Positions 7,609 through 17,600 are shown, counted from the first letter of the stretch. The stretch is 60,340 nt of DNA from Liquorilactobacillus mali KCTC 3596 = DSM 20444 (GCF_000260415.1 NZ_BACP01000034.1:1-60340); one strand, 5' to 3'. Notes: generated from the letters alone by a model not told the origin. Program-made: numbers and translations.

Positions 7609-10248
7609 ATGACCCAAAAATATTACCAAATTTCTATCGACAAGACATTGAGTTCACTAAATACAAGCACCAAAGGTCTGTCATTGAGCGAATCTGATGC
7701 TCTGTTGAAACAATATGGGCAAAATACGCTCACTGAACAAAAAAAGAGTTCTTTGCTTCAAAAATTTATAACCCAATTTAAGGACCTGATGATTATAATA
7801 TTAATGGTCGCTGCTCTTATCGCTGCTTTTGCGGGTGATATTTCTGATGCTTTGATTATTTTCTTGGTAATTGTTTTAAACGCTGTATTTGGCGTATTTC
7901 AAGAAGCAAAGGCCGAAAATGCAATTGATGCGTTAAAAGAAATGACGACTCCATCTTCGAAAGTACGACGAAACAACCAAATTCAAACAATTAAAAGTGC
8001 AGATTTGGTCCCTGGCGATATTATTTTATTAGAGGCAGGTGACATCATTCCAGCTGATGTTAGATTTATCAGCACTTCTTCTCTTCAAGTTGAAGAAGCT
8101 GCATTGACCGGTGAATCCGTACCCGTAAATAAGAATACGGCTAGTATTCCTGAAGATGGTATTCCATTAGGTGATCGACAAAATATCGGCTATATGAATA
8201 CCAACGTCACATACGGGACAGCCGAGGCTGTAGTTACTGCAACGGGTATGAACACAGAAGTTGGGCACATTGCAACGATGCTTAATAATGTTGATCAGAC
8301 GACTACTCCACTTCAAAAAAGTATCGTACATTTAAGCAAGATCCTAAGTGTCCTAGTTTTGGCAATTGCACTATTGGTCTTCATCATAGGAATATCGGCT
8401 GATCGTGCTTCAATCTTAGAAATGTTACTAACATCAATTTCTCTGGCAGTTGCAGCGATTCCTGAAGGCTTACCAGCAATTGTAACAATCACTCTTGCAC
8501 TCGGAACGCAAGCAATGGCTAAACGCAATGCATTAATTAGAAAACTGCCTGCTGTTGAGACCCTTGGGGCAACCGAGATTATTGCATCAGACAAAACCGG
8601 TACTTTAACTCAGAATAAAATGACAGTTGAAAAAATCTATCAAAATAATATTTTGACTGACGCTGATAGTGCACAAATTGATATGAGTAATTTGATGAAA
8701 TCCATGATTTTGGCCAACGACAGTCAAAAAAGCGATAATGGGCTAATCGGCGATCCTACTGAAACAGCCTTAATTCAATATAATATTGATAAATCAAATA
8801 ATGTCTCACAAGTTGAAAAGAATTCCCCGCGAATAGAATCAATTCCCTTTGATTCTGAGCGAAAGTTAATGTCAGTTATCGTAAAACATGAAGATAAACC
8901 TGTTCTATTCATAAAAGGTGCTGTTGATGAGTTACTGCAACGAACAACACGTATTGAAAAAAATGGCAAAATAACAGTTTTAACTGAAAAAGATCGGAAA
9001 AAGATTCTTGATATAAACCATGACCTAGCCCATGAAGCTTTACGTGTTTTAAGCTTTGCATATCGACCACTAGAGACCGTTCCGACCGAACCTTCATCAC
9101 AGATATTAGAAAGGAATCTAATCTTTGTTGGAATGGTAGGGATGATTGATCCTGAACGTCCAGAGGTTAAAGATGCAGTTGCACAGGCACGCTCAGCAGG
9201 AATTAGACCACTGATGATAACTGGAGACCATAAGGATACAGCCACGGCCATTGCATTACGTTTAGGGATAATTGACAAATCTCAAACTGATGCTGTCATC
9301 ACAGGCAATGATTTGGATAACTTGTCAACCGATGAGTTGAACTCCTCGGTTGACAAGTACTCAGTTTATGCCCGAGTTGCTCCTGAACATAAGGTTAGAA
9401 TTGTTAAGGCATGGCAAAACAAAGGAAAGATTGTAGCAATGACTGGTGATGGGGTCAATGATGCACCTGCTTTAAAAACAGCCGATATTGGGGTTGGAAT
9501 GGGAATAACTGGTACTGAAGTTTCAAAAAACGCTAGTGATATTGTTCTGGCCGATGATAACTTCGCAACTATTATTGTCGCCGTTAAAGAAGGACGCAAA
9601 GTTTTTGCAAACATTCAAAAAGCGATTCAATATCTTCTCTCTGCTAACCTTGGAGAAGTTTTAACTCTCTTTTTCATGACTATGCTTGGCTGGGACATAT
9701 TTGCTCCAGCACAGATTCTTTGGATCAATCTAGTAACAGACACTTTCCCTGCTATCGCACTCGGAATCGAAAAAGCCGAGTCTACAATTATGCAAAAGAA
9801 ACCTAGGGGTGCTAAATCAAGTTTCCTTGGTGATGGAGTTCTCTCTAGTATTACTTATCAAGGATTGTTAGAAGGAATATTAACTCTCAGCGTGTACTGG
9901 ATAGCTATTAAGTATCCCTTCCATAACTCGTATGAATTGATTCATGCAGATGCCTTAACCATGGCATTTGCAACCTTAGGACTAATCCAACTGTTCCACG
10001 CCTTTAATTCTAAATCAATCCATGGCTCTATCTTCAACAAAAATTTGTTTTCAAATAAAATTTTTAACTGGTCCATTATTACCTCAGGTATACTTTTATT
10101 TGCAACAATTTTCATCCCAGCATTCAATGCTGTCTTTAAAGTTACACCATTAGCCCTAGAACAATGGTTAATAGTGTTAAGTGGTGGTGTGCTAATGCTT
10201 GTGATGGTTGAATTTGTAAAGTTCTTTCAGCGTAAACTCAGCAAATAA
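7609..10248 (+). CDS. Calcium-transporting P-type ATPase, SERCA/PMR1 type
   Basis: P2A-type ATPase of about 879 aa that exports Ca2+ using ATP. Motifs seen in order: TGES in the actuator domain, PEGLPA in membrane helix 4, phosphorylation site DKTGTLT, the hinge GDGVNDAP, NLGE in helix 5 and NLVTD in helix 6. The helix 4 glutamate and helix 6 Asn/Asp form the single Ca2+ site known from the Listeria enzyme LMCA1, which has nearly the same length. The frame opens at a TTG at 7558, but the ATG at 7609 with AAGGGA 12 nt upstream fits the family start better. Monocistronic; ends at the hairpin at 10262. Confidence 0.9.
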   Translation: MTQKYYQISIDKTLSSLNTSTKGLSLSESDALLKQYGQNTLTEQKKSSLLQKFITQFKDLMIIILMVAALIAAFAGDISDALIIFLVIVLNAVFGVFQEAKAENAIDALKEMTTPSSKVRRNNQIQTIKSADLVPGDIILLEAGDIIPADVRFISTSSLQVEEAALTGESVPVNKNTASIPEDGIPLGDRQNIGYMNTNVTYGTAEAVVTATGMNTEVGHIATMLNNVDQTTTPLQKSIVHLSKILSVLVLAIALLVFIIGISADRASILEMLLTSISLAVAAIPEGLPAIVTITLALGTQAMAKRNALIRKLPAVETLGATEIIASDKTGTLTQNKMTVEKIYQNNILTDADSAQIDMSNLMKSMILANDSQKSDNGLIGDPTETALIQYNIDKSNNVSQVEKNSPRIESIPFDSERKLMSVIVKHEDKPVLFIKGAVDELLQRTTRIEKNGKITVLTEKDRKKILDINHDLAHEALRVLSFAYRPLETVPTEPSSQILERNLIFVGMVGMIDPERPEVKDAVAQARSAGIRPLMITGDHKDTATAIALRLGIIDKSQTDAVITGNDLDNLSTDELNSSVDKYSVYARVAPEHKVRIVKAWQNKGKIVAMTGDGVNDAPALKTADIGVGMGITGTEVSKNASDIVLADDNFATIIVAVKEGRKVFANIQKAIQYLLSANLGEVLTLFFMTMLGWDIFAPAQILWINLVTDTFPAIALGIEKAESTIMQKKPRGAKSSFLGDGVLSSITYQGLLEGILTLSVYWIAIKYPFHNSYELIHADALTMAFATLGLIQLFHAFNSKSIHGSIFNKNLFSNKIFNWSIITSGILLFATIFIPAFNAVFKVTPLALEQWLIVLSGGVLMLVMVEFVKFFQRKLSK

Positions 10249-10261
10249 TTTTTTACATTTT

Positions 10262-10305
10262 AAAAGGTGTCAAGTCAAAGTTTGAATTTTGACTTGACAC
10301 CTTTA
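10262..10305. terminator. Bidirectional hairpin terminator, repeat family A
   Basis: Near-perfect inverted repeat AAAGGTGTCAAGTCAAA ... TTTGACTTGACACCTTT between convergent genes, followed by T-rich sequence. Confidence 0.8.
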
Positions 10306-10376
10306 TTTTTCTATATAAATATGTTCCACACATTTTGGTGGTTCCGCCTAATCTATCAACACTATGCCGTCACTTT

Positions 10377-11297
10377 TTAGAATTCCTTAAAGGCTGTATC
10401 AATTTCGTCGTACTCATCCTTTGTTAGCTCAAGATTCAATGCCTTAGCATTGCTTAGTACTTGCTCTGGCTTGCGAGCTCCTGGAATTACAACACTCATG
10501 TCAGGGTTTGCAACATACCATGCTAATATCACTTGTGCAGCAGTTGCATCATATTTTGCTGCAATTCCTTTAACACGTGACATATTGGCGATAATTTTCT
10601 TGAATTGTTCACTACTAAATTGTTCAAATTTTTCACCATCAACTGCACTATATTTACCAGTTAATAGTCCTGATGCTAACGGGAAATAAGGTACAAAAGA
10701 AATTTTATTTTCTTTTAGGTAAGGCAATAGGTCCTTTTCAGCAGCACGATGAACCAAACTATAATTATCCTCAACAATATCTACATCACCATTTTTGTTA
10801 GCTTCCTTAACTTGCTCAAGTGAAAAGTTAGAAACCCCGATAGCTTTAATTTTTCCTTCTTTTTTTAAATCCGCCAAAGCTGCTACGGCTTCATCCTTGG
10901 GTGTTTCTTCATCTGGAAAATGAATATAGAAAATATCAATGTAGTCTGTCTGCAGTCGTTTGAGTGCATCTTCAACAGCCTGTTTTAAGAAGGATGGCGC
11001 ATTATTATTTTTCTTGTTATCTTGCGCTGGATCTTGTGATGCTTTTGTAGCAATGATTACTTTGGAACGGTCATATTCCTTTAACACTTCACCAATGATT
11101 TCTTCAGAACGTCCCAAGCCGTACATATATGCCGTATCAAGCAATGTAATTCCTGAATTCAATGCTGCCCGCACAACAGCATAGCCATCTTTATCGTCTA
11201 GATTTTTAAAAAGATTATGTCCACCAACTTTATTTGTTCCTAAACCTATCTTAGTAGCTATAACGTCACTTTTACCAATCTTAACTTCTTTTGACAT
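10377..11297 (-). CDS. Aldo/keto reductase
   Basis: 306-aa NAD(P)H-dependent oxidoreductase of the AKR superfamily. Catalytic tetrad residues are visible: Asp in LLDTAYMYG with its Tyr, Lys in IATKAS and His in FYIHFPD. The cofactor-binding end is PGARKPEQV. Start chosen at the ATG at 11297, which has GGAGG 7 nt upstream; the frame extends farther but without support. The substrate is not predictable; relatives reduce methylglyoxal and other aldehydes or ketones. A second AKR lies at 51741. It follows the lipid kinase gene on the same strand with 109 bp between them. Confidence 0.88.
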   Translation of the reverse strand: MSKEVKIGKSDVIATKIGLGTNKVGGHNLFKNLDDKDGYAVVRAALNSGITLLDTAYMYGLGRSEEIIGEVLKEYDRSKVIIATKASQDPAQDNKKNNNAPSFLKQAVEDALKRLQTDYIDIFYIHFPDEETPKDEAVAALADLKKEGKIKAIGVSNFSLEQVKEANKNGDVDIVEDNYSLVHRAAEKDLLPYLKENKISFVPYFPLASGLLTGKYSAVDGEKFEQFSSEQFKKIIANMSRVKGIAAKYDATAAQVILAWYVANPDMSVVIPGARKPEQVLSNAKALNLELTKDEYDEIDTAFKEF

Positions 11298-11406
11298 TTT
11301 GAATCCTCCATTCTTTTTGTGTTCAATGAGATTATACGACAGACCACACATAATCTTTCTATAATCTGCTCAAAGATTTTGCAAACATATCTTGTATTAC
11401 TCTTTC

Positions 11407-12282
11407 CTAGTCCACATAAAGCTGCACTCTTTTGGGCAACCATTTGATTTTAACTGGCAGCTTTGGCCCCTTATCACCATCTATCCGAGTTTCAAGCATC
11501 TCTCCTTCAATATTGCGCACAACAATTTCCTTAATATCAAAAGTAGTCAAAGTCGTTGATTTTCTTAGATTGCCTGTTAGCGCAAAGTACCCCAAATTCA
11601 AGAGCTTATTTACTTTCATATCATTAAGCATTGTTAGATGCAATCCATCTTCAGTCTCACCTAAATATTTTCTTCCTCCTACATAGTTAGAGGTAGTCAT
11701 CAGACAAACCCAGACCTTCGCACTCATTGAAAATGTCTTGTTAAATAAGAGTGTTTGATGTGAACTATTCTTACCAATCTGCCTAATTGCATTATATCCG
11801 TATGCCGCAAAACCATATTTTTGTTTTTCTGTCTGTCTCACTTCGTTAGAAATATCTGCAAGGCTCCCAAAGACTAATGAGCTAATAATTGCTTGTCCAT
11901 TACACTCTCCAATATCGACGGATTGCAACCTGCCTCTTAATATTGTTTTGACTGCTTCGTCAATGTTATCAGATATTTTCCACTTATGCGCAAAGTTGTT
12001 AACTGTCCCAGTAGGAATTATCCCGATTGGAACCCTTACTTTTCCTCGCAATAATGCTGTTACCAAAACATTGATCGTCCCATCTCCGCCAATGCAGATA
12101 ATTCGATCAATATTTGGTGCTTCAAGTACTATCTTTTTCAGTGCTTCGTCTTTAGTACTTGTTTTTAGCTGGTATACTGGCAGTCCCCTGTTTTTTAAGA
12201 TTGTTTCAACCTTATCTGCGATTTTTTGTGACTCCCCAGATCCAGATTTTGGGTTAAAATAAATCATTGTTTTTAGCTGCAT
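11407..12282 (-). CDS. Diacylglycerol kinase family lipid kinase (DagK/YegS/BmrU type)
   Basis: 291-aa soluble lipid kinase. The DAGK catalytic domain begins with YFNPKSGSG (P-loop-like) and contains the nucleotide motif IGGDGTINVLV and IGIIPTGTVNNFA. The C-terminal half is the beta-rich domain typical of YegS/BmrU. Likely phosphorylates diacylglycerol or a related lipid at the inner membrane face. Start at ATG 12282 (GAGG 7 nt upstream), preferred over an upstream in-frame ATG at 12312. The ribosome-binding site overlaps the end of the small ORF at 12287, suggesting translational coupling. Confidence 0.86.
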   Translation of the reverse strand: MQLKTMIYFNPKSGSGESQKIADKVETILKNRGLPVYQLKTSTKDEALKKIVLEAPNIDRIICIGGDGTINVLVTALLRGKVRVPIGIIPTGTVNNFAHKWKISDNIDEAVKTILRGRLQSVDIGECNGQAIISSLVFGSLADISNEVRQTEKQKYGFAAYGYNAIRQIGKNSSHQTLLFNKTFSMSAKVWVCLMTTSNYVGGRKYLGETEDGLHLTMLNDMKVNKLLNLGYFALTGNLRKSTTLTTFDIKEIVVRNIEGEMLETRIDGDKGPKLPVKIKWLPKRVQLYVD

Positions 12283-12286
12283 ACCT

Positions 12287-12385
12287 TTACCTCGTTTTTC
12301 TTTTGTTAGCAATTACTTTTTCGCTTCGCAAAACAATCGCTCCGAATACTAAAAATGGAATAATCAGATATTTTATGACTCGCAT
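12287..12385 (-). CDS. Small membrane peptide, 32 aa, coupled to lipid kinase
   Basis: Unannotated-size ORF MRVIKYLIIPFLVFGAIVLR followed by a basic tail (SEKVIANKRKTR). It has one hydrophobic segment (about residues 5-19) and positive charges at both ends. A GTAGGTG ribosome-binding site precedes its ATG, and its stop codon lies inside the Shine-Dalgarno/spacer of the lipid kinase gene, 4 nt before that ATG. This arrangement resembles a translated upstream ORF coupled to the next gene. I do not recognise a family. It could be a membrane recruiter of the kinase or just a leader ORF; codons alone cannot decide. Confidence 0.4.
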   Translation of the reverse strand: MRVIKYLIIPFLVFGAIVLRSEKVIANKRKTR

Positions 12386-12640
12386 TTTTTCACCTACATT
12401 TTCTTTCTATAGTTTACTCTATCACAATAGTTTGTTGAGCATACCCTTCTTTGCTTTTATGGTGTTTTACTGAAAATATAGTAAGAAAAGGCTCTGAGAA
12501 ATTTATTTCTTCACTTATTTATTGACTAATTTGATAACTTTTTCATAAAATAAACTAGTGTTCAGATTTATTGTTTTTTTTTCGCTACAAGTAGGATAAA
12601 ATGTTTCCAATACACGGCACTAAAAAAGGGGTTAAATTAA

Positions 12641-14632
12641 ATGAGTTTACTGAAGCTTTCAAATATTCATAAATCTTATTTTCTTGGTAAAGAAGAAAGC
12701 AAGGTTTTAAACGGTATTAATTTAGAATTTAATACTGGCGAATTTGTATCAATTCTTGGGGAATCCGGTGGCGGAAAATCTACTTTAATGAATATTATTG
12801 GTGGATTGGATCGAAATTTTGACGGTCAAGTCGCTCTCAATGGCGAAGTCCTTGATCATCGTAAAGAAAAACAGCTTGACAACTATCGTCGCGGAACAAT
12901 TGGCTATATCTACCAATCCTACAATCTGATTACACATCTTACCGTTCTTGAAAATGTTCTTGTTTCTCTAGAAATGACAGAATTATCACATGCTGAAAAA
13001 ATTGAGCGTGCGAAGGATTTATTAGCTCAAGTAGGACTTGCGGATCAAGCAAAGAAGCATCCCAATCAACTATCGGGTGGGCAAAAACAACGTGTTGCAA
13101 TCGCACGTGCTTTAGCTAGTGATCCTGATATCATCTTGGCAGATGAACCGACCGGAGCTTTAGACTCAGTAAATACACAAGAAGTTCTCGAAATACTTAA
13201 CAAAATTGCAAAAGATGGCAAACTTGTAATAGCCGTTACACACTCCCAAGCCGTTGCAGACCACGGTACAAGGATTATTCGCTTAGTTGACGGTCAAGTA
13301 GAAGATGATGAACATCTAAAAGATCCCTATAAGACTACAAATAATCCTACCCGAATTACCTCGCATCCACTACCTGCGAGTGCAAGCTATATCTCTGCAT
13401 TTAGACATCTGATGTATAATATCAAACAAAATTCATTAATCATCTTAGGTACTGCAATTGGAATTTTTGCCGTGCTCCTATTTTCTGGATTAGGTAATGG
13501 AATTAATTCCTATATAAATGATCAAATTAATTCTCTGGTTAATCCAAGAACGATTACGGTTATGGCTAATCCTAGTGGAAAAAAGCTGAATAATACTCAA
13601 GCACAAAGAGAAATACAGCAATTCAACCAAGATCCAACCAACTTCTTCATCTCAAAAGATCAGATAAATGCCATCAAGAAAACAACGGGAACTTCCTATA
13701 TTCAAGCTGGTTATCAATTAGGCACATATTCATTAAGTTATAACAATAAGAATGTTTCTTCTTCAGGTATTCAAAGTTATACAAAATCTTACACGTCTAA
13801 TTCATTAACTAAGGGTAGCTGGCCAACAGGAAAAGAAATTGTTATTTCAAAGAACCAAGCAATTACCTTATCTGGAAGCTCCAAAAACTATCGTTCACTC
13901 ATAGGAAAAAGTATCAACGTTACTATCAACTGGCTTTCGAACAGTAATACTCCTGTTCAGATGAAAACGGCGTTAACCATCTCAGGGATCTCCGATTCAT
14001 CAAGTGGTGTATCAAGCGAAGTAACGGTCCTTTCGTATTCCGAAACCCGCTCACTTCTATCGTCCGCGGGTGCTAGAACCGATCCTAACTTCGTAGTTGT
14101 TAATTCAAAAAGCATTGACGGTGTTAACGACGTTGCAAGTCAGATTCGCAAACAAAAAGTCAATGGTAAATATGCTTTTTCTGTTATAACTGTTGGTGAT
14201 ATCCTCAAGACGGTTAATAATTATGTGAGCCTAGCATCAACCGTTCTATCTGCAATTGCTGGTATTTCATTGGTTGTTTCAGCACTGATGATTATTGTAA
14301 CAATGTATATGTCAGTCGCAGAACGAACAAAAGAAATTGGAATCTTACGTGCTCTGGGAGAACGACGTAAGGATATTAGACGATTATTTACTGCTGAATC
14401 ACTCCTACTTGGACTTTTCTCAGCATTCCTAGGATTGTTGCTGGCATGGCTTTTCAGTATATTACTTAATAATTTTGTTTACAATTTGATCAAATTTAAC
14501 ATAGTCCAGATCAATCTAGCCAATGTTATTTTTGCCATTTTGGTTTCACTCTTTATCTCATTAATCGCTGCGTTATTACCTGCTCGGAAGGCTTCAAAAC
14601 TGAATCCAATCGATGCACTCTCAGCAGATTAA
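12641..14632 (+). CDS. ABC transporter with fused ATPase and permease, MacB/FtsX type
   Basis: 663-aa single-chain half exporter. Residues 1-~225 are the ATPase: Walker A GESGGGKST, signature LSGGQKQR, Walker B IILADEPTGALD. After a linker, a first membrane helix at ~265-290 is followed by a large extracytoplasmic domain (~290-520, Ser/Thr/Asn-rich) and three helices near the C-terminus (~530-655) of the FtsX fold, including ERTKEIGILRALGERRKDI. MacB-type proteins couple ATP hydrolysis to export or transmission across the envelope (antimicrobial peptides, drugs, lipoproteins). Start ATG with AAAGGGG upstream. No separate membrane-fusion protein or two-component system lies nearby, so the substrate is open. 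Ends at the hairpin at 14696. Confidence 0.88.
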   Translation: MSLLKLSNIHKSYFLGKEESKVLNGINLEFNTGEFVSILGESGGGKSTLMNIIGGLDRNFDGQVALNGEVLDHRKEKQLDNYRRGTIGYIYQSYNLITHLTVLENVLVSLEMTELSHAEKIERAKDLLAQVGLADQAKKHPNQLSGGQKQRVAIARALASDPDIILADEPTGALDSVNTQEVLEILNKIAKDGKLVIAVTHSQAVADHGTRIIRLVDGQVEDDEHLKDPYKTTNNPTRITSHPLPASASYISAFRHLMYNIKQNSLIILGTAIGIFAVLLFSGLGNGINSYINDQINSLVNPRTITVMANPSGKKLNNTQAQREIQQFNQDPTNFFISKDQINAIKKTTGTSYIQAGYQLGTYSLSYNNKNVSSSGIQSYTKSYTSNSLTKGSWPTGKEIVISKNQAITLSGSSKNYRSLIGKSINVTINWLSNSNTPVQMKTALTISGISDSSSGVSSEVTVLSYSETRSLLSSAGARTDPNFVVVNSKSIDGVNDVASQIRKQKVNGKYAFSVITVGDILKTVNNYVSLASTVLSAIAGISLVVSALMIIVTMYMSVAERTKEIGILRALGERRKDIRRLFTAESLLLGLFSAFLGLLLAWLFSILLNNFVYNLIKFNIVQINLANVIFAILVSLFISLIAALLPARKASKLNPIDALSAD

Positions 14633-14695
14633 TTTTATTATTTTGATTTTTTTACAAAATAGTTACTTATTACAAAAAAATCCTAGCTAAAATAA

Positions 14696-14752
14696 AAAAG
14701 CATCACGTGATCGTTGGCTCTAGTTCTGCCAACAATTATGTGATGCTTTTTT
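14696..14752. terminator. Bidirectional terminator hairpin
   Basis: Inverted repeat AAAAAGCATCAC ... GTGATGCTTTTTT with an inner GTTGGC/GCCAAC stem, between convergent genes. Confidence 0.85.
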
Positions 14753-14770
14753 GTATTTAATTATGAAAGA

Positions 14771-15706
14771 TTACTTCACTTTAATTACTATTTTCCCTCT
14801 GGCATGACCTTCTTGACTCTTTTTATGTGCCGCTCTGACTCCTTCTGCAGTCAAAGAATATACACTATCTATAATTACTTTTACTTCACCTGCAACAATT
14901 AAATTTCCTAGCTTACCCAGTTGCTTACCGTTTGGTTGTAACCACCAGCTTGAAACTTCCTTCGAACTTGCTTTTTGTTCTTCACTTGGATTCCCAGCAA
15001 TTGTTACAAGTCGTCCATTTTCTTTCAGAATTGCTAACCCGTCATCAATTGCATTGACAGTATCAAATACAGCATCATAGTTATTTAACACTGCATCAAT
15101 TTTTGTCTCATGATAATCTATGACTTCATCTGCTCCTAAACTTTTTAGAAATTCATGATTTTTTTTACTTGCAGTAGTTGCAACATAAGCACCAAGATGT
15201 TTGGCAATCTGAATAGCAAACAGACCTACACCTCCTGCTCCACCTTGAATAAGAACTTTGTCACCCTTTTTTACCTTCAAACGATCTACAATGACTTGCA
15301 ATGCGGTCAATCCCGCTAAGGGTACCGCGGCAGCCGCTTCAAATGTAATTTCATCAGGTTTAAGGGCCAATTTATCTTCCTTAACGGCTACATATTGCGC
15401 ATAAGTTCCCTTTTTACCATCAATATAAATGTCTGGTCTAGCGAAAATCTTATCGCCAACCTTGAAATCGGCAACCTTGGCACCAACTTGTGTGATAATC
15501 CCTGCCGTGTCCCACCCAAGAACCACAGGGAACTTCCATGGATACATTCCTTTTAAATAACCTAATCGTGCCTTCCAGTCGATGGGATTAATACTTGTTG
15601 CATAATTTTCAACAAGTACTTCATCTTCTGCTAATTCTGGAATTTTCAACTCAATTTCTTTCAAGTTGTCTATGTCGCCATACTCTCTAATTGCAATTGC
15701 CTTCAT
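14771..15706 (-). CDS. NADP-dependent quinone-oxidoreductase-like protein (MDR superfamily)
   Basis: About 311 aa, medium-chain dehydrogenase/reductase without structural or catalytic zinc cysteines, so of the quinone oxidoreductase (QOR/zeta-crystallin) branch. GroES-like N-terminal domain (MKAIAIREYGDIDNLK), then a Rossmann domain with the NAD(P) motif GGAGGVGLFAIQIAKHLGA. Likely reduces quinones or activated alkenes using NADPH. Start at ATG 15706 (AGGAG 11 nt upstream) giving the typical MKA start; the GTG at 15718 is next to the ribosome-binding site. Monocistronic. Confidence 0.87.
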   Translation of the reverse strand: MKAIAIREYGDIDNLKEIELKIPELAEDEVLVENYATSINPIDWKARLGYLKGMYPWKFPVVLGWDTAGIITQVGAKVADFKVGDKIFARPDIYIDGKKGTYAQYVAVKEDKLALKPDEITFEAAAAVPLAGLTALQVIVDRLKVKKGDKVLIQGGAGGVGLFAIQIAKHLGAYVATTASKKNHEFLKSLGADEVIDYHETKIDAVLNNYDAVFDTVNAIDDGLAILKENGRLVTIAGNPSEEQKASSKEVSSWWLQPNGKQLGKLGNLIVAGEVKVIIDSVYSLTAEGVRAAHKKSQEGHARGKIVIKVK

Positions 15707-15833
15707 TGGTAAATTCACTCCTATATTTTATTAACGTTAATTATAGCTCCAATTATCATTGTTTACAAAAAATAAGTAAAAATAAAAAATCATCCTAATA
15801 TCTAGGCTAATCATTTTCCATGGACATAATAAA

Positions 15834-15886
15834 AGCTTCCTGATTGATAGATGGAGTAATGTAATTCATCTATCAATCAGGAAGCT
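15834..15886 (-). terminator. Long perfect hairpin, terminator of the DegV/DUF1836 operon
   Basis: A 20-bp perfect stem (AGCTTCCTGATTGATAGATG and its complement) with a 13-nt loop. Read on the minus strand it is followed by CTTTTATT, consistent with rho-independent termination of the 15916 gene. Confidence 0.75.
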
Positions 15887-15915
15887 GCTGTAACAAAAAT
15901 TCCAGTGCATAAAAA

Positions 15916-16407
15916 TTATTGAGTTATATCTCTAAGTTCCCGTAAATTTTGCTTAGTCATTAACCAATAGCTGATAGTTTGAACTGCATTACATTGTAAT
16001 GTTAGTAAATCAGTCTGCAGCATGCTCTTTTGAACCATCAGTTGTTCCTGCTTATTTGCAGTTTCATTATGAGTATTGAATAAAAGAACAAATGCATCGT
16101 AGTTGCTTTGAATAGATGGCTTTTGATTATTAATAGCATCCAAAGTTAATTTAATCTCAGTTAAAGAAAAAACAGGTTTCATCAATCCAATGATAATCGT
16201 TCCAGCTAGATGAACTCGTTGATATTTTTTTTTGTGTGGTGCAATCATAATTTGCGCTTTAAAATAATTGTGCAACATCGTTTTTGTTATTAATTCACCT
16301 GTAATCGGTTGAAGATAGTTATTAGTTAATGTAATCAGTTGATCTAAATGTAAATCAATCAGCGGTAACTCTTTCCATAAGGGAAGTTGTGGTCTGCCTT
16401 TATCCAT
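15916..16407 (-). CDS. DUF1836 domain-containing protein
   Basis: 163-aa soluble protein resembling the DUF1836 family of Firmicutes, a putative regulator with a MerR-like N-terminal helix-turn-helix character (LITKTMLHNYFKAQIM). The function of the family is not established. Start chosen at ATG 16407, 8 nt after AGGAG; a longer frame begins inside degV. It follows degV by 22 nt and therefore belongs to one operon. My family call rests on recognition of the ITKTMLxNY...I pattern and on the context. Confidence 0.65.
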   Translation of the reverse strand: MDKGRPQLPLWKELPLIDLHLDQLITLTNNYLQPITGELITKTMLHNYFKAQIMIAPHKKKYQRVHLAGTIIIGLMKPVFSLTEIKLTLDAINNQKPSIQSNYDAFVLLFNTHNETANKQEQLMVQKSMLQTDLLTLQCNAVQTISYWLMTKQNLRELRDITQ

Positions 16408-16429
16408 TTCTAAGTCTCCTATGCCATCA

Positions 16430-17287
16430 TTATTTAGCTTGAACAGCAATTCCAATCAGTCCCGGACCAGTATGAACTCCTAATGCAGGAGAAACCTCAG
16501 TTGTATAAATTTTGCTTTGCTCAGGTAACAGAAGACGAATTTTTTTAATAACTTCATCCATCAAGGGCTCATTAGCTCCATGAGTGATACCAATTCTGAT
16601 ATCATCATAATAATTAACATCACGAATTGCTAAAGCAATCATTTTTGCAATTGCCTTGGACTCACTGCGTGCCTTAGCAATTGGATAATAAATACCATTA
16701 GGATCACATGAAATAATCGGTTTAATGTTTAAAATTGAACCAATAAGTCCAGCTACTCGACCAATGCGGCCGCCAGCCCTGAGATAGTCTAAGGTAGGGA
16801 TATAAAAATAAACATGACTTCTAGGAACCGCTTTGTTTACGGCTTGAACTACCATATCAAATGATAGCCCTGCTTGAATTAGTTCCTCTGTATATATGAT
16901 AAATAAACCACTACCAATACCAATATTCTTAGTATCAATAACTTCTATGTCTATGCCTTTAATTTCTGCAGCAGCTTGTTTAAATACTTGATTGGTAACC
17001 GACAAACCGCTGGAAATTGTTAATGCAACGACTTTGGTATAACCGCGTTTCTTCAAAGAAGCTATTTTTTCCATTACAGTCCCAATCGAAGGACTAGCTG
17101 TTTGTGGCTTTTGTGTGCACGTTCTTAGTTTTTCATAAAACTCAGCCGGTTGAATATCGATTCGATCAAGATAATTAATTCCATCAATAGTTAAATTTAA
17201 TGGAACCAACTCAATATTATGATTTTTTTGTAGTACTTCCACAGGTACATCTGAAGCAGAATCAACTAAAATACCAATTTTTTCCAT
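16430..17287 (-). CDS. DegV family fatty-acid-binding protein
   Basis: 285-aa DegV/FakB-type protein. The family binds a single fatty acid; FakB members present it to the kinase FakA for phosphorylation and entry into phospholipid synthesis. Visible: IGILVDSASDVP at the N-terminus, TASPSIGTVMEKI (ligand loop Ser/Thr region), TISSGLSVTNQ and RAGGRIGRVAGLIGSILNIKP, all typical. Start at the ATG of MEKIG (17287), 9 nt from GGAAG; an ATG two codons upstream is too close. First gene of a two-gene operon with DUF1836. No fakA lies in the window. Confidence 0.9.
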   Translation of the reverse strand: MEKIGILVDSASDVPVEVLQKNHNIELVPLNLTIDGINYLDRIDIQPAEFYEKLRTCTQKPQTASPSIGTVMEKIASLKKRGYTKVVALTISSGLSVTNQVFKQAAAEIKGIDIEVIDTKNIGIGSGLFIIYTEELIQAGLSFDMVVQAVNKAVPRSHVYFYIPTLDYLRAGGRIGRVAGLIGSILNIKPIISCDPNGIYYPIAKARSESKAIAKMIALAIRDVNYYDDIRIGITHGANEPLMDEVIKKIRLLLPEQSKIYTTEVSPALGVHTGPGLIGIAVQAK

Positions 17288-17600
17288 TGACATAGACTTC
17301 CAATCATAGTTAGTTTTAATTCAAACATAGTTATTAAAAGCATTTAACATAGGAGGCAAAACCATCATATATGGTTTTTAATACTATATACATGATATTT
17401 TAAATACTACGTATAGTCAATGCTTATTTTTAATATTTCCCAGATACTAAGACAAATACCAAAAGTCATCTGTTCAAAAAACATAGATAAACATTATTAT
17501 GATGAAAGTGAGTATGATTTTAATATTAAACTAGACATATTGATTATAGACTTGCTGCTACATCAAGTTTTGACACTTTTCTTTATTATTTATCGCCAGT

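Noticed and set aside
8775-9278. 167-codon minus-strand ORF inside the Ca2+ ATPase gene
   Set aside because: Antisense shadow of a strongly conserved gene; serine-rich low-complexity translation without a ribosome-binding site.
15834-15886. 20-bp perfect inverted repeat as a mobile-element end
   Set aside because: Single copy in the window, placed right after the DUF1836 stop and followed by T residues on the minus strand, so a terminator explains it.
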